From Acanthosoma haemorrhoidale (lineage: Eukaryota > Arthropoda > Insecta > Hemiptera > Acanthosomatidae), in NCBI GenBank assembly GCA_930367205.1, contig OV884015.1:34835288-34899287 (forward strand): 64,000 bases of DNA, read 5' to 3'. This document shows, in pieces, positions 12,709 through 25,600 of this stretch (positions are counted from its first letter, which is position 1; every line of letters begins with the position of its first letter). A program made the translations under genes and the position numbers. Below the pieces are notes generated by a model that worked only from the letters and a program-made list of their open reading frames with translations, did not search any database and was not told the origin of the DNA.

Positions 12709-13549
12709 TGTCGGGTCGTCCCGAGAAGGGTGCCTGGTTACCCTAGCCCTGGTGACAAAGTGAGGGTTGTTTGAGTTTATAACCTGGACAATCGTTTCAT
12801 GACGGCTTTACTATCTGACTCCATTTTTTGAAAGGTATGTGCCCCGTCAATGCACTACGTTCAGAGTAGGTAGGTAGGTAGGTAGTTTGTGTGGTCTTGG
12901 AATGACCACGAATTCACACTCGGTATCTGAGGGTAGGGAAAATCCGTCCGGATCCCAAAGGCGAGTGTGAGCCGGAGAGAGGCAGACTGAATCGTCGCGG
13001 GAAACACTGTTTGGTAAGTTTGCAGGGCCACGGCAACCGCTGTCCACTAGGGAGAGGTCTCTCCCAAGGAGGTGCTAGATTTAGTGAGACGAAGGCAGAG
13101 ATTCCCACTAGGGAGGTGTGGGGTCTGACAACGCCGGAATAAAACGTAGAGATGCCGGAGAGAAAGAGATGCAGAGGATTTTCATAAAGAAGCAGCAGTT
13201 TAAGAGTTGCAAGCAGGGCAGCCACGAGCCGGTAGTTGACAGGAGAATGATATACAGGACCCAAACCGCCGGTCTTAAATACCCAGCTGGCCTTGGCAGT
13301 AGCCAATAAGGATCGCTATTGTAGTAGCCAATGATGTACGGTTCCTTTGTTCCCTGACAGAGCCGGGAGGGTCTATTGCCTGCCTGAAAGCTGGTGTCCC
13401 AGCTCATATAACTAATTGGCTCACCGCATTTTTTATTGTTTAACCTATTTACAATGATTTATGTTTTGGTAATGTTATTTACATTTGTTTACAATATATA
13501 TGCAATAGAGTATAGGGTGATTTATCTTATGTAGTTAGCGGTCGCTACA
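12709..13549 (-). mobile_element. LTR of a retrotransposon (copy 1, 5' LTR with leader attached)
   Basis: Minus-strand LTR starting TGTAGCGACCGCTAAC and ending GACCCGACA (TG...CA), about 841 bp. It is strongly similar to 14441-15416 and partly to 31877-32463, 39896-40814 and 42267-43016. It includes a (TAGG)n run at about 12866-12885. Because internal sequence follows at 12708 and below, this is the 5' LTR of a truncated element rather than a solo LTR. No target duplication is visible. Several short ORFs inside it are not genes. Confidence 0.85.
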
Positions 13550-14435
13550 AGGATGATATACCTACCAGGTTCCCAGAGCATCGCTTGTACAACCCCAACG
13601 AAGCCCTTATTAGGTTGAAAAAGGTTATTAGTTGAATCAGACTTTACTTGATTTTTTTATCGTTTTAGGTGGTCTTGGGTGGGATTTGGGACTACTGGGG
13701 TTAAAGGGAAAATGTTTGGACTAGATGGATAGGATTGTTTATACTGAGAAACCAAACCTACGAAATCAAATTTTTACATTAACAATACTATTTACATTGC
13801 TCTTAAAGTCATATTTAACACCAGTTGTATTTACATTACTCGATTTTACAGATTTATACAACAGCAGAATAAACGTTGTTTCTGAATTGTAACCACAGGT
13901 TGATCTACTCTAACAGTCCTTCATTCTATCGTTTTATTATAAATTTTTAATTTTCGAAAAAAAAAATTGTTTTTCCATTTAATACCAGGCTCAAATCTTA
14001 TGGTAAATCAGGCAATATAATACAAACCAATTATTAAAACTCACACAAAATAAAGAAATATACGAAATGACCTTACTCTGAGCCTAAAAACAGAACTATA
14101 CACGTATTGTAGCCTACATAAATAAAATTAATATAATATAATGTCCTTTTTCGAGAAGTCGAATTTGATGTAGCTAATTTATCAGTTAATTTAATGAATG
14201 TTAACTTTTATGCTTGGAGGGAATAACTGGCTGAGAAATAATAACAATAAGCCAAAATTTGTTTCATAATGGAATGATTTATTGGCCTTTAAAAGAAAAT
14301 GAATTAAATCAAAATATGAATAATAACTAGTGATTTGACGTTATACAATACGATCCTGCAGTTTCAGCGGTTGGGTTTAATGAGCTGCAAGTTCTTATTT
14401 TCAAGATAAACGAATTTAAATCTAGAACATGTATG
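13550..14435. other. Spacer between two LTR copies
   Basis: AT-rich sequence without a recognisable gene or repeat. It separates two same-orientation LTRs of the same family. It shows no reverse-transcriptase, protease or integrase motif, so it does not look like the interior of one element. Confidence 0.4.
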
Positions 14436-14440
14436 CGTCG

Positions 14441-15416
14441 GGTCGTCATGAGGGGGGTGCCTAGTTACCCTAGCCCTGGTGATGAAGTGAGGTTTGATTA
14501 AGCTATGACCTGGACAATTGCTTCATGACGGGTCTTACTATCTGACTCCATATTTGATAGGTATGTGCCCCGACAATGCACTATGTTCAGGAGAAAAGGT
14601 ATTGGGTAGATAGTGTAGGTAGTTTGTGTGGTCTTGGAATGAACACAAATTCACACTCGGTATCTGAGGGTAGGCGAAATCTGTCCGGATCCCCAAGGGG
14701 AGTGTGAACCGGAGAAAGGTAGACTGAATCGTCGCGGGAAACACTGCTTGGTAAGTTTGCAGGGCCACGACAGCCGTTGTCCACTAGGGAGAGGTCTCTC
14801 CTAAGGAGGTGCTAGATTTAGCGAGACGAAGGCAGAGATTCCCACTAGGGAGGTGTGAGGTCTGACAACGCCGGAATAAAACGTAGCGAGGCGAGGAGAG
14901 AAAGAGATGCAGAGCATTTTCATAAAGAAGCAGCAGTTTCAGAGTTTCAAGCAGGGCAGCCACGAGCCGGTAGTTGACAGGAGAATGATATACAGGACCC
15001 AAACCACCTGTATTAAATACCCAGCTGGCCTTGGTAGTAGCCAATCAGCTCTGTTTTTATAGTACCCAATGCCAGTTGAGTATGTGGTTTTCTTTGTCCT
15101 CTGACAAAGAGATGCGTCACCGATACGTGAGCCGGGTAAGGGTCTCTCGGCGGGTTGGATCGCTTAGTACTTGCTACTGGTGGCTGGTGTCCCGGCTCAT
15201 ATAACTAATTAACATATTTACAATGATTTATAAGGATCCGATCACCCTAAATATTTTATATTTCTCCCTCACCCTAAAATTCTAGCTAGAGAGCTTAGAA
15301 AAAAACAAAAAACAAATACAATGATTTATATTTTGGTAATGTTATTTACATTTGTTTACAATATATATACAATAGAGTATATGGTAATTTATCTTATGTA
15401 GTTAGCGGTACCTACA
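14441..15416 (-). mobile_element. Solo LTR (copy 2) with 5-bp target-site duplication
   Basis: Same LTR family and orientation as 12709-13549, about 976 bp. CGTCG occurs at 14436-14440 and 15417-15421, directly flanking the LTR, consistent with a 5-bp target-site duplication. The lower-coordinate terminus lacks the expected TGTCG, plausibly lost by slippage between GTCG repeats. It carries an insertion-like stretch at about 15226-15320 not seen in copy 1. No internal region is attached. Confidence 0.8.
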
Positions 15417-15419
15417 CGT

Positions 15420-16560
15420 CGAATCAATAGTGTAACGGTTTAACCAAAAAAGAAATTGAATGATTATTTTATCTACATTTATGACTGTCCTTGTATGCAT
15501 CGATACTTGTTCTGCGTATAAATCTTGCCATTCTTCACTTTTTTTATGAATGGATTTGATCGTTAATTGATAAGTTATTTATTAATATTGATGTTCCATA
15601 TGAATCACCAAGAGAACTGAATTTATTACGGGAACCCGTGGGACGAACCTTTGCAATTCTTGTCACGGTGAATGAACGTGCCCCATGTGCTTGATTACAG
15701 ATGAGCTTGGGCACACCGGCGTAGATGGCTCACCAATCAAACGGGTATCAGACGGAGCCCAATTCATTCCACCATTGAAGAAGCGGCATCATGCAATTCA
15801 TGCGGCATAAAAATAAAGAGAACAGTCCAAGGGTTAGATGCCTCACCGTTATTTTTTTCATTTTTAGCCACTAAAACTTAGGCAAACTTATATTAACTAA
15901 ATTGTCTTTATAAAATATACAAACAGCTAGAAAGTGAAGGAATACTTTTAAGAGGTGGTCTGGACTTGGGGAACGTGAGTTTATTAATAATTGTGATAAA
16001 AATTACTTGGTATTTTTTCCAAAAAAAATACTTTATATATATTTTTGTTAAATTCCTTCACTGAAAATAGCCAAGGAAACATACTAAAAAAAGTTATTGA
16101 AGTCAGCTCGAATGACAATAAATACATTTAAAAGTTCTACTAAATGCTGTCAAAATAACCACCAGTAGCATGGTCACTTCTTTTCGTACTTTTTTTTTTG
16201 GATTCATCCTTTTATTTATTTACTTAACCAAAATCTGAATAAGATTAATGCGATGTAGGTCCTGGTTTTACAACCCCTCTCTTCACACAAACCAATAGTA
16301 TAACATTCGTTTTTGCGAAGATCAATGAATGACAGTCGTAGAGTTTAGTTGGCAGACCTGTTCCTCATCTTTCTTGGCTTTAATACTTATTGAGATTATC
16401 GGATTCTTTAGACTAGACCGTAACTACATTGCTAAATTGAGTTATTCAAGGAAAAACATAAATTTTTAAATGAGAAATTTTTGTTGTAGCATAGATCCCA
16501 ATATTATTTGTAGTACTTAATGATTAACTGCCAAAGAAAAAAAATCTTAATAGGGAGCTT
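15420..16560. other. Intergenic DNA, no gene recognised
   Basis: A GC-richer island at about 15630-15850 contrasts with its AT-rich surroundings but shows no open frame or splice sites I can defend. It may be a fragment of an unidentified repeat. The rest is featureless. Confidence 0.4.
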
Positions 16561-16584
16561 AGCAGAAGAAGGTTTATATTGGGA

Positions 16585-16670
16585 ATGTAGTCTAGGTTAA
16601 TTGGTAGAGCCCCCCTCATTGTAGAGCCCGACCAGATATTGGGGAGGTCCTGGGTTTGAGTGCGAATTCT
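16585..16670 (+). repeat. tRNA-derived SINE-like head
   Basis: An A-box-like stretch, TAGGTTAATTGGTAGAGC, at about 16593-16610 and a B-box-like GGGTTTGAGTGC at about 16652-16663 are about 50 bases apart, near the spacing of a tRNA promoter. The intervening sequence does not fold as a full tRNA. It is immediately followed by a LINE family A tail in the opposite sense. Confidence 0.45.
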
Positions 16671-16699
16671 TTGAATTCTTTAATCCATTAGTTGAAACT

Positions 16700-17290
16700 T
16701 CTCTATTGTGATAAAATTACAATCTGCCTTATTAGACAATAAGTTATTGTGTTAAATGTTCTCATTCATACCATATTTACAATTTTTATTCATTCACTCA
16801 TTCAATATTTACAAACAGTCCAGAGACCTCCCAAATCCACATGGTTGTCACCTCCCTAGCATGCAAAAAAGGATGCGGCGTCTTGGGAAGTCCCCCACGC
16901 TCCACCATCATCCACCTCACCAGATACGAGCAGGCTGAGCAAGAGCGCAAGAGCCACCGACGCTCAGGACATGATTGGAGAAACTGGAATTATTGCCAGG
17001 ACTCCCGCTGTCACGTATTTATAGCAGGTTACGAGTCCATTACCGCTTTAGTCTCCGAGGAGGATTATAGGGATGAGTGGCGCAGTGTAATGACTGTGAT
17101 AGGATAAGGGTGGTTAGATAGGTTACTATGGAATTTCATGAACTTGGATGGGATGAGTTCAAGAATGTAAGGTATATTAAGATCGTTATGAAGGGTTTGT
17201 TTACTTACGTAATAAGGGGCATAAACTATTGCATTCATTAGTAATGAAGGTTTTACTATCATTTCCAGTTTATTCATAGCAGAGGAATAG
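16700..17290 (-). mobile_element. Jockey-type LINE, 3' part (family A, minus strand)
   Basis: Minus-strand fragment whose ORF end at 17277-17065 encodes residues such as YAPYYVSKQTLHNDLNIPY, nearly the same as the C-terminus of the LINE at 59107. The same 3' UTR follows, down to the GGCAGATTGTAATTTTATC tail at about 16709-16730. Only about 0.6 kb is present, so it is 5'-truncated, and the frame is incomplete. Confidence 0.85.
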
Positions 17291-17700
17291 AGTCCAACAT
17301 ATTTTTTTACACCCTAAAAAAGATTTATTTATTCTTTTCGAAAAAAGTCATTGCATTAGAATGCATTGAAGAGACGACAGAGGAGAGAGAGAGCATGCTA
17401 CATGTCTTCTGTCTTATTGCTATTGCATCTGCCCAGACCGTGGGCTCTACCTCTATGACGCCGTTATTGCCAAGGTAATGGAACCCTTGCCAAGTTCGGC
17501 AGCTACCTGGAATTCCTTTAAATAAAAAAAGTACTTTAACAGAATGTTCGTTCCCGGATACGAAAAATCGCTAAGTAATTGATAAATTACCAAGTGGTAC
17601 TATAATTCAAAAAATAAATAAAAAAGCATGATAAAAAGATATATATATATATATATGAAATATTCTTGAGAGAAACACTCTAAGAAAATACACAATTATT
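17290..17700. other. Non-coding spacer
   Basis: No gene was seen. A short AT dinucleotide microsatellite lies at about 17638-17657. Confidence 0.4.
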
Positions 17701-17783
17701 TTAATACATGTGTGAAAATTAGTTTTCCAAAATATATTTTAATATTAATATCACATCAACAGTCGACGCTCAAGTTTCAATTC

Positions 17784-18309
17784 AAAATTAGTATGCAGCA
17801 CACGTTACACAATAATCATATAAGGCAAATATAATGAAAAAAATATTTGAACTGTGTGAAAATTAGTTTTTCAAAAAAGCTTAAACCCTCTCCAAAATAT
17901 CTTTTATTGTTGATATTACACCAACAGCCGTCGTTCCGCCTATTTAGGCCTCAATTACAGGCCTATATTTATAACCTCCTCAGAAAATTAAATGAATGAA
18001 GATACTGTCAATAAATTCTTCCATTGCTCTATACCGAATTGGCAACTTGTCTGTGGTTTATGAAAAGCTTAAGATTTGAAATGGAAAACAATTTTTTTAA
18101 ATTCATAGGACATACTGTGTTTGAGGGTGCTATGAATATAGGCCTGTAATTGAGGCCTAAATAGGCGAAACGACGGCTGTTGGTGTAATATCAACAATAA
18201 AAGATATTTTGGAGAGGGTTTAAGCTTTTTTGAAAAACTAATTTTCACACAGTTCAAATATTTTTTTCATTATATGATTATGGTGTAACGTGTGCTGCAT
18301 ACTAATTTT
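17784..18309. repeat. Long inverted repeat (fold-back element 1)
   Basis: 17784-17972 is the reverse complement of 18131-18309, with only a few substitutions and an 11-bp indel, around a spacer of about 158 bp. A weaker direct partial copy of the left arm lies at about 17699-17780. The arms contain the palindromic-looking motif AGGCCTCAATTACAGGCCT. The structure resembles a fold-back or MITE-type element. A 62-codon ORF on the minus strand inside it is a by-product. Confidence 0.85.
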
Positions 18310-18416
18310 ATGGTGCGTACAGAAAAAATATTGTGTCTCTCCAGGGGTTCTAGGAAGATAAAATAATAAAATTATATTTATCCTTTATGGATAAGAATAT
18401 GCAATTATAATTTTGT

Positions 18417-18456
18417 GTAACTTAAAGGGTTTCATGAATGGACCCCTTTAAGTTAC
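18417..18456. repeat. Short perfect hairpin
   Basis: GTAACTTAAAGGG at 18417-18429 pairs perfectly with 18444-18456 around a 14-nt loop. No T tract directly follows and no gene is near, so its role, if any, is unknown. Confidence 0.6.
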
Positions 18457-18459
18457 AGG

Positions 18460-19560
18460 ATTAAAAAAAATTAAACCCCATATGTTTTTTTTTTATCATC
18501 CCCATTAACTACATTTTAGTACTTGTTGGTTTAAGGGACACTCTTATCGGTATATTATCACCGGAGAAGGCAAATATTATTATAATTTTTTAAAACAGAG
18601 TATCGTTAAAATCTAATGAATCTTTTAAAGTTGTCTTACTCCAATCAGCAAGCTTGTAGAACCAATGTAGATAAATTGCTAACTCAGGAGCTTCCAAATA
18701 AAGTCATGACAGCTACCTGCATAAAAATTTTTTTTTTAAGACCAGGTAAAGATTATAACTGTTACGGCAATTAATCAAATCGCGTTTACAACTGTTTCGC
18801 AGCCACAACGAACGAATATTTCATTGTGTGATGCGTTGCTCTTGAAATTTTGGCGTTGATAGTTGTGTGATTTCGATCTTATCCTTTTAGAGGATAAAAA
18901 ATAAATTGCATTGTCAATAGTGTGGTGTAGATTTATTCCTGGGAACATACTGATTCACTAGCGTCCCACTCGTAAAATCAATGTAGATAAGTTTGTTCCT
19001 TTTAATGACATTGACTCGACTGAGGTTTGATTTTATTAGGAAGGGTTTTGCATACAAATTATGTGTTGGGACATAAGTGGACCGTTACGGAAGGCAAAAA
19101 TGTACCTTTACTGTATGATAAATTACTCTTGACATTTATAGTGATATTTTCAAAAGAAAACATGTGATTTTTAATTTCCTCTTTTAGATAACCAAAAATA
19201 CATTGGAAAGTCAATAGTGAGCTTCAACCCCTAAAATGATGATGACCCTAGCATTTAAATAAGTCCTGGTGATCACTGCAGATAATGTTCCGCGATAGAA
19301 AAGTGATCGGAAGGGTTGATCTTCCCAGTACGGTGGCCTTGTCTGATCAACCCTCAAGAACAGCCGTTTTAACCGGCGTCCCCCCCCCCCCCGCCTTTTT
19401 TTTTTTTTTTTTAACTTGTTTTCCAGACTTCGACCTGTTATCCCATTTATGGATGGTACCGAAACAATGACCACGTGTGCCGCACGGGTGATAACGGTGC
19501 GGTTGCTGCCGGAAAGGTTTCCGCATGCCACTGCCCGGACGGAAGACGCGCAAGGAATAC
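18460..19560. other. Intergenic DNA upstream of the chitin-binding gene
   Basis: No gene recognised. A poly(C)/poly(T) run lies at about 19380-19413. From about 19440 onward the sequence becomes GC-richer, leading into the promoter, and includes an E-box CACGTG at about 19472. Confidence 0.4.
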
Positions 19561-19586
19561 AGATCGTACTCTCGGCCCACCACTAG

Positions 19587-19655
19587 ATATATATACCTCT
19601 GCTCTTCTACCCCCACCGCCACTCTTCTGTCTTCTACCATCGACCATCTACCACC
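19587..19655 (+). promoter_or_regulatory. TATA-box promoter and 5' UTR of the chitin-binding gene
   Basis: TATATATA at about 19588-19595 lies about 60-68 bases before the start codon. That leaves room for a transcription start about 30 bases downstream and a short pyrimidine-rich 5' UTR. The context CACCATGC around the start is favourable for translation. A TATA-driven promoter with a tiny first coding exon is common for cuticle protein genes. Confidence 0.55.
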
Positions 19656-22600
19656 ATGCTCATTGATATCTTCATTACAGGTAATTCAATTATAATTCAT
19701 CGATTTTTAGGTCTTAGCGTTTTTTAATTTTATCAAGGAGGCGACGAATCAACTACCATTGAGCTTTCGCAGATGACAGGATTTCTAAACAAAAATTATT
19801 TTAATTTGTTCGAAATTGTAGTCTTAATATATCTTGTAGTCTCTTGTGCAGCTTAAACCTTTTGACGAGGTAAATACCGTAAATGACCGTAAAAACCGTT
19901 GTCTGGAATTAACAATTGATTTTGACGAATCCGGAGTTCTCAGCTGAACAATGACTACCCTCTCTATTTTTAGTGTGTAGCTTTTCTTTCAACCCCCACC
20001 CCCCTCCATTTTGAGTTTTCACCCTTGGATCGAACTGCTATGGTCTTTGTGAAACCCCTGATCAAGCTAAACAAATTTATCTCCATAAAACACCAGGAAA
20101 TATCATTAATTATTAAGTAATACGAACTCACTATTTAAAAAATAACTTAATTAATTTTGGAGTAGGGTATGACCTACCATTCTAATGAAAGGTTTTGACA
20201 TACTGATAAACAATATGTATCATGTGTTAGCACTGTATTGGAGCTACACTAAACTAGCTACACATTTATTATTATAAAGATTATTTGAACATTTATAATT
20301 TGCTTGTGCAGCATTATTAATTAAGATGTAAGAATTCACTCATACTTATGGTAGTTACAAATAAGTACATAGGTAAGATATGAAAACTGCCGTTGAAATA
20401 GTTTTCAAAACCGTAAAAAAACTTTTAAATACATCACACTTGATTTGAATTTCCATTATTTTAAAAGTCGATCCGATAGTTATAGCTATTAAATCAAAGT
20501 TTCTTTCTTTTTTTTTTTTGCAGCATCGACTGAAATTGTTTACAGCACTTGTAGACTAAATTTGATTTCAAGTGTCGTGGAGCTATAGATTTAGAAAATA
20601 AAACGTCTATTCTCTCCACAAAATTTTAGATTTTTGCAAAGCGCTTTTAACGTAATATCTACTTAATACTCAAAGTTACTGCTTTAATACTCAATTCGAA
20701 TGCTACATTTAAATTGATTATTAACGCACTGAGGATGACTATTTGACAGCGGAAAGCGTGTTGCCAAAATACAAAACTTTGTAAAGGGACAAGACCTTTA
20801 ATTTCTTAAATTTGATTTTGTCAAATACATGGATATATAAAGAAAATTAATGGCTTAGAATGTAAAGCATAATACCGATAGACGTTCGAGTTCAGACCGG
20901 AGTATCTGAGTAAGGTTCTTAAATTATTTTAATTTTGTTAAGATTATTATTTGTGAAACCCCTTCGGTCACCAAAAAACACTTTTTCAATAATAAAAATT
21001 TGTAAATACCTAAAATATTAACATAAACAACCTACTATTATGGCTTAAAATGTATTAAATACGCGATGTCAATTTTTGACTCACAAGTTCTTATTTTTAA
21101 TATTCTTTAATAATTTAATTTTCCAACTTCCTTAATGTGGCTCTAACCAAGGGGTAAAATCTGACCGTTAAAGCTTAGTTAGCTTTTGAGCTTGTATTTA
21201 ATAAGTACCAAAATGGGCCCAATTCTTTTCACTTTTTTAGATAGCATTTTAACTTAAAAGCAATCAGCTTATCTTGAGGTGTTTCAGAATGTATTATTAA
21301 ACATCTGATCAATTGGACAATTTTTACAACCACTATTGTGAAACAAACAGACAGACATAATACGAGCAATCATGCATGTTTGAACCTACAACAGCAGGAT
21401 TTTACCAAAATAACAATTGTGAAAAACTGTAGTTTTAAGGCAGATCACTGAATTTGAAAAAGTTTATATGAAACCGGACTAATCATACAATCAGAGGAAA
21501 ATTGATTACTTTTGTATCCTAAAGTATAAAAGAGTTTTTATGGTTATATCTTATAACCAACCATAAAGCACTCGAATCAAATTTTTAGATATCTGCTACA
21601 TGAGCGGACAGGAAGGCAACATGTCGCTGAGACCACTCAGAAATGATACCTCAAGCAAGGAGTTTATTAAGAAGTTTAAAACTTAAGTATCAATATGATG
21701 ATTTGATTGGACTTAATTGGTCATTATATAATAATCTTTTAAGGGATATGAACTATTAAGCAACCAAAATCAGCCCAAAGATAAAGGCGTATTGCAAATA
21801 ATCGGGCGATCACTCTTTTAGATAATTGACCTGTTAATATTGTTATCTATATATAAATAGTTAAGAATATATGTTTCGCAATAGTGGCCTTGATTATCGT
21901 TGTGCAAACGCTACTGATATTTTTTATAAAAATATTTTAATATTTTACTTAGATAATATTTATTAATATTTGCATTTTTTTTTAGCTCTTTCGGTGGCCG
22001 GTGCGTTCGTACATGCCTCACCGCGCATAAGGGTAAGTTAAATTTTAGTATAACATAAATGTCTAATTGAAATAAATTGTGTTAGCAAATGTTATTAGTA
22101 GTTATTTGATAATCGTCTTCATGGTTTTTTTCTCAAGGTGTCCTGGTTTCTTTCTGTACATTCATCTCTCATTACAGACTACTTGATCATATGGAATCTA
22201 ATTGCAGGGGATTTCCTTCTTTTTTAATGTTGGAATCATAAAAAAAAAGAAAAATTGACACACCCGAAGAAAAAAGACAAGAAGATATCTTGGTGAAGAA
22301 ATTTAAGAAATATTAATTATATCGTGTGCATTCCCAAGTTTGTACATTTTAATAAGTATCAGTTAAAAATAAAGATACAACACTGCCGAGATTTAAGTAC
22401 AATACCACAACTAATAATTAAACTGCCTTGACTCAGTAAGTTTGGTGAATTCTCCTAAAACATCTAGAATCCAACATTAAGCATTAGAAGCAAAACAGTA
22501 GAATCCAGAATCGAAACAAACAGAGCATGGGCTTCTTCTTTTGATAGCGTATCACTTTCGTCCTTCTTCGGTTCGGTCCTGAACAAATTTGAAAGGCTTC

Positions 22601-25600
22601 CTACATTGCTCATAAGCTCTGAAATTTTTTTTGAAAGATGTGTGAGCCCGTTTTTAGTCAAACTATACTTTATTGCATATTAATGTTCAGAAATTGAATA
22701 TAACTCACTCAATTCCTTACCTTTGCGTTTGTTCGAACTCCAAATACGGCACTTTTATGGCAGAAACCATGATTATTATCTTTAGAATGGTGGTAACAAC
22801 TGAGTCAGAAGATCAACAAGGAATGGACCACATTGGTATATTTCTTTCATTTTTAATAGCGACTCAAATACTCAGAATGTAAATAAACAGACGCGGTTGT
22901 CTCCACTAATAAGGATCTAGAATGAAGGGTCGCACTCGGTCGCAGCTAATTTGTGTTTTAATCGCTTCTCCATACTTGTATGAACACGAATCAATTTCAT
23001 TTTAAAAAGCGGGTGGAAGCGGAAGATTCATAAGCTTCTAAAAGCGTAAATAATGTATAAAAACTAGAATTTTTCTTATATTAAACGATCTAACCGCACG
23101 TTATCGTTACATTTTCCCGAGTGTGAATAACGCGCTAGCTTCATTTTTTGCCCTGTAAAAGTAAGCCATTAAAAGACAATTTTAAAATAAACTTGAAATA
23201 TCTTTTACCCGTCATTACAAAACTTGGCTTTTCCTCGCGATTTTCTCGCTTATTCTTAACCCCTTACTCTTTCTGCAAGTAGATGAGCTTACAATATAAG
23301 GACCAGAGCTTAGAAACCATCGGTTCTGAATACCTTAGGTACCTCTCTAACTGAATTATAATACCATTTTATGGCCACGAAGGTGACAAAAATTGACTTT
23401 TGTCCCGTTTTTCGTCGTTAGGAACCAGTGTGCGGCAGGGGCCTGAAATGAGTCAGCCTCTCGGCCGGAAGGTCGACCCTGCTTACACAGGTAGATGGGG
23501 TCATTGTGGCTTCGGTTGAGTCTGCCGGGAGATCGGCCTCGATATCTCGGCTGGGTGTAGTTCGTTCAGTCATCGGGTTCAATGACGTCGATCATCCTCC
23601 AGGCTTCGGCGGTCCAGCAGTGCTTCCATCTGACGGGCATTGGTGGTGGTTGAAGGTCGGAGAATAGTGGGTTGTGGCTATGTCTGAGTGAGTCAAAAAA
23701 ATTGATGTGCGTTCTCTTGATAAAATCTTGAATGGTGAGCACTTCATTTTTTATCACACTCAAATTTTTTATGCATCTCGTCTGCCTTCATTCGGTCGAA
23801 CGGGGTATGTTTGAGGGAGGTGCGGAGAACTCTGTTCTGAAATTGCTGGAGCGTTTGGAGAGTGTTAGGAGTCAGATACTTGAAGAGAGGGGTCCCATAC
23901 ATCAAAGCAGGTCTTAGGATTGGAGACAGTTCATAAATTTTTAATGTGAGAACTCCCTTTGTTTTAACGGGATTAAATGTCTGACAGGAATTACTTCTAA
24001 TTACTATTTGAATTTTGCTTGTATCATTATTCGTTCTCTTTAACTAATAATTATGCAGCAATCTTTTTTTATCTATTAATTCACAAAATACATCCATGTG
24101 AATTTTTTAGGTAATCAACGCGTTATTTTCTTCCTGGACTAATTAACATGAGTTTGTCCATACCTTGCGTAGTTAATTGTTCAATTTCCCCTCCAATGTC
24201 CAATGTCCTTGGGCAGCAACGATTTTGTGATTGATTCAAAGAACAGAGTTATAGATGTTAATAATTTTTTATATAAAAGATTTTTTTTATTTGCCGTTTG
24301 TAAACTCAAAGTTCTCATTTGAAAGTTCAAAATTATACAAAACTATGGGAGTAACATAAAGAAATTTTGTTGTGATGAAGCGGAAATTGTATTGTTTACT
24401 GTCGTGACTGATATGAAATTTTATTTATTTCACGCTCTTCCCCACTTTAGTCATTCAAAGATAAATCAATCGGATTCTTGACGATTGAATCATTTGTAGG
24501 GATATTGACAAACTCATCTGTAAGGGATCAAATAAGAGCAATAACACTCGATTGCTTGTATCAATTATTTTTTATCAAAAAATAAATGTTTACAATGAAA
24601 ACAATTGATTAATTTAGACACGAATCAAAATATACCATAAAATATTAAAAAAATAATTTTAATTATTTTGAAAGGAAATTTTTATCAGTTTTCACAGTAG
24701 TTAAATAGTCTATTATTAGGCCAGTTATGATGAAACAGCTTAGTAATTGTCCGTTAGTTTATACTTTTACAATCAGAAAACTTATACAATTTGTGTTGCA
24801 TAAGAAGCAATAATCACAGCGTTTGTTTTGATAAAGATACTTAAAGTCATCCAATACTTTATCAATCGAGGAGGTCAGTATACAAACCGGCAATCTCAAT
24901 TATTTCGCCAGACTTATTTACGTCTTGAAAATGTTCTCTGAAGTAATGTTATCTTCTGAATTTGGATTTAAAGCGGAAAATTAAGAAATCATTTTTTTCA
25001 GATAAAAATCATTTTTAAGAATAACGCTGGTTCGGGTCCAAGGTTTTCAAACTAATAATTTTATTTAGTAGTTATAACTATTATGCTATATAGGATAACA
25101 GCTAATTCAAGTGAAGTCTAGAAGCAACCAAATGAAATATTTTGCGCTCAAGCCAAGTGTTATTGATAATTAATGGACATTCTACTATCTGCCAACTTGA
25201 GGCGAGAAAAACATTATTAGTTCAAATAACAAAATAATAAACTATTGACTACCGGCTAGTCAAGTAGATTCCTGGTGACAAATGACTGTTATAATGATTA
25301 ATTACTGAATATTGATAATTTAAAATAAAACTTCATAAGTCATGATTTCAATGAATCAGTTTGGCCAGTCATGAGATTGTTTTGACTTGAACTGCATTTT
25401 GACGACATCTGCTGCCATCGTCTCGTTTTAAGCTGTTCTTACGTCTCAGTTATTTACTCAACAATTAACCGGAGGTCAAGGCCAGCTGCCATCTTCTTTT
25501 TTATAAGCGTCAATGTTAATTTTTAAGGAGTCATCCTGCTCAAGGAAACACCATGTCCAAGGACGTAAGCTAATGTACACGACGCATAACCACCAAATAA

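Noticed and set aside
12847..13407. Several overlapping ORFs of 63-130 codons on both strands
   Set aside because: They lie inside the LTR copy 1; related ORFs in the other LTR copies shift or break, as expected of non-coding repeat sequence.
12709..15416. The two neighbouring minus-strand LTRs as the two ends of one element
   Set aside because: The 890 bp between them lacks any protease, reverse-transcriptase or integrase motif; copy 2 has its own flanking CGTCG duplication and copy 1 carries its leader on the far side.
19211..19666. Cluster of ORFs around the poly(C)/poly(T) run
   Set aside because: They run through homopolymers and the promoter of the chitin-binding gene, and none shows a domain.
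22464..22661. 65-codon minus-strand ORF with a charged, soluble-looking peptide
   Set aside because: It lies within an intron, has no splice signals I trust and no recognisable family.
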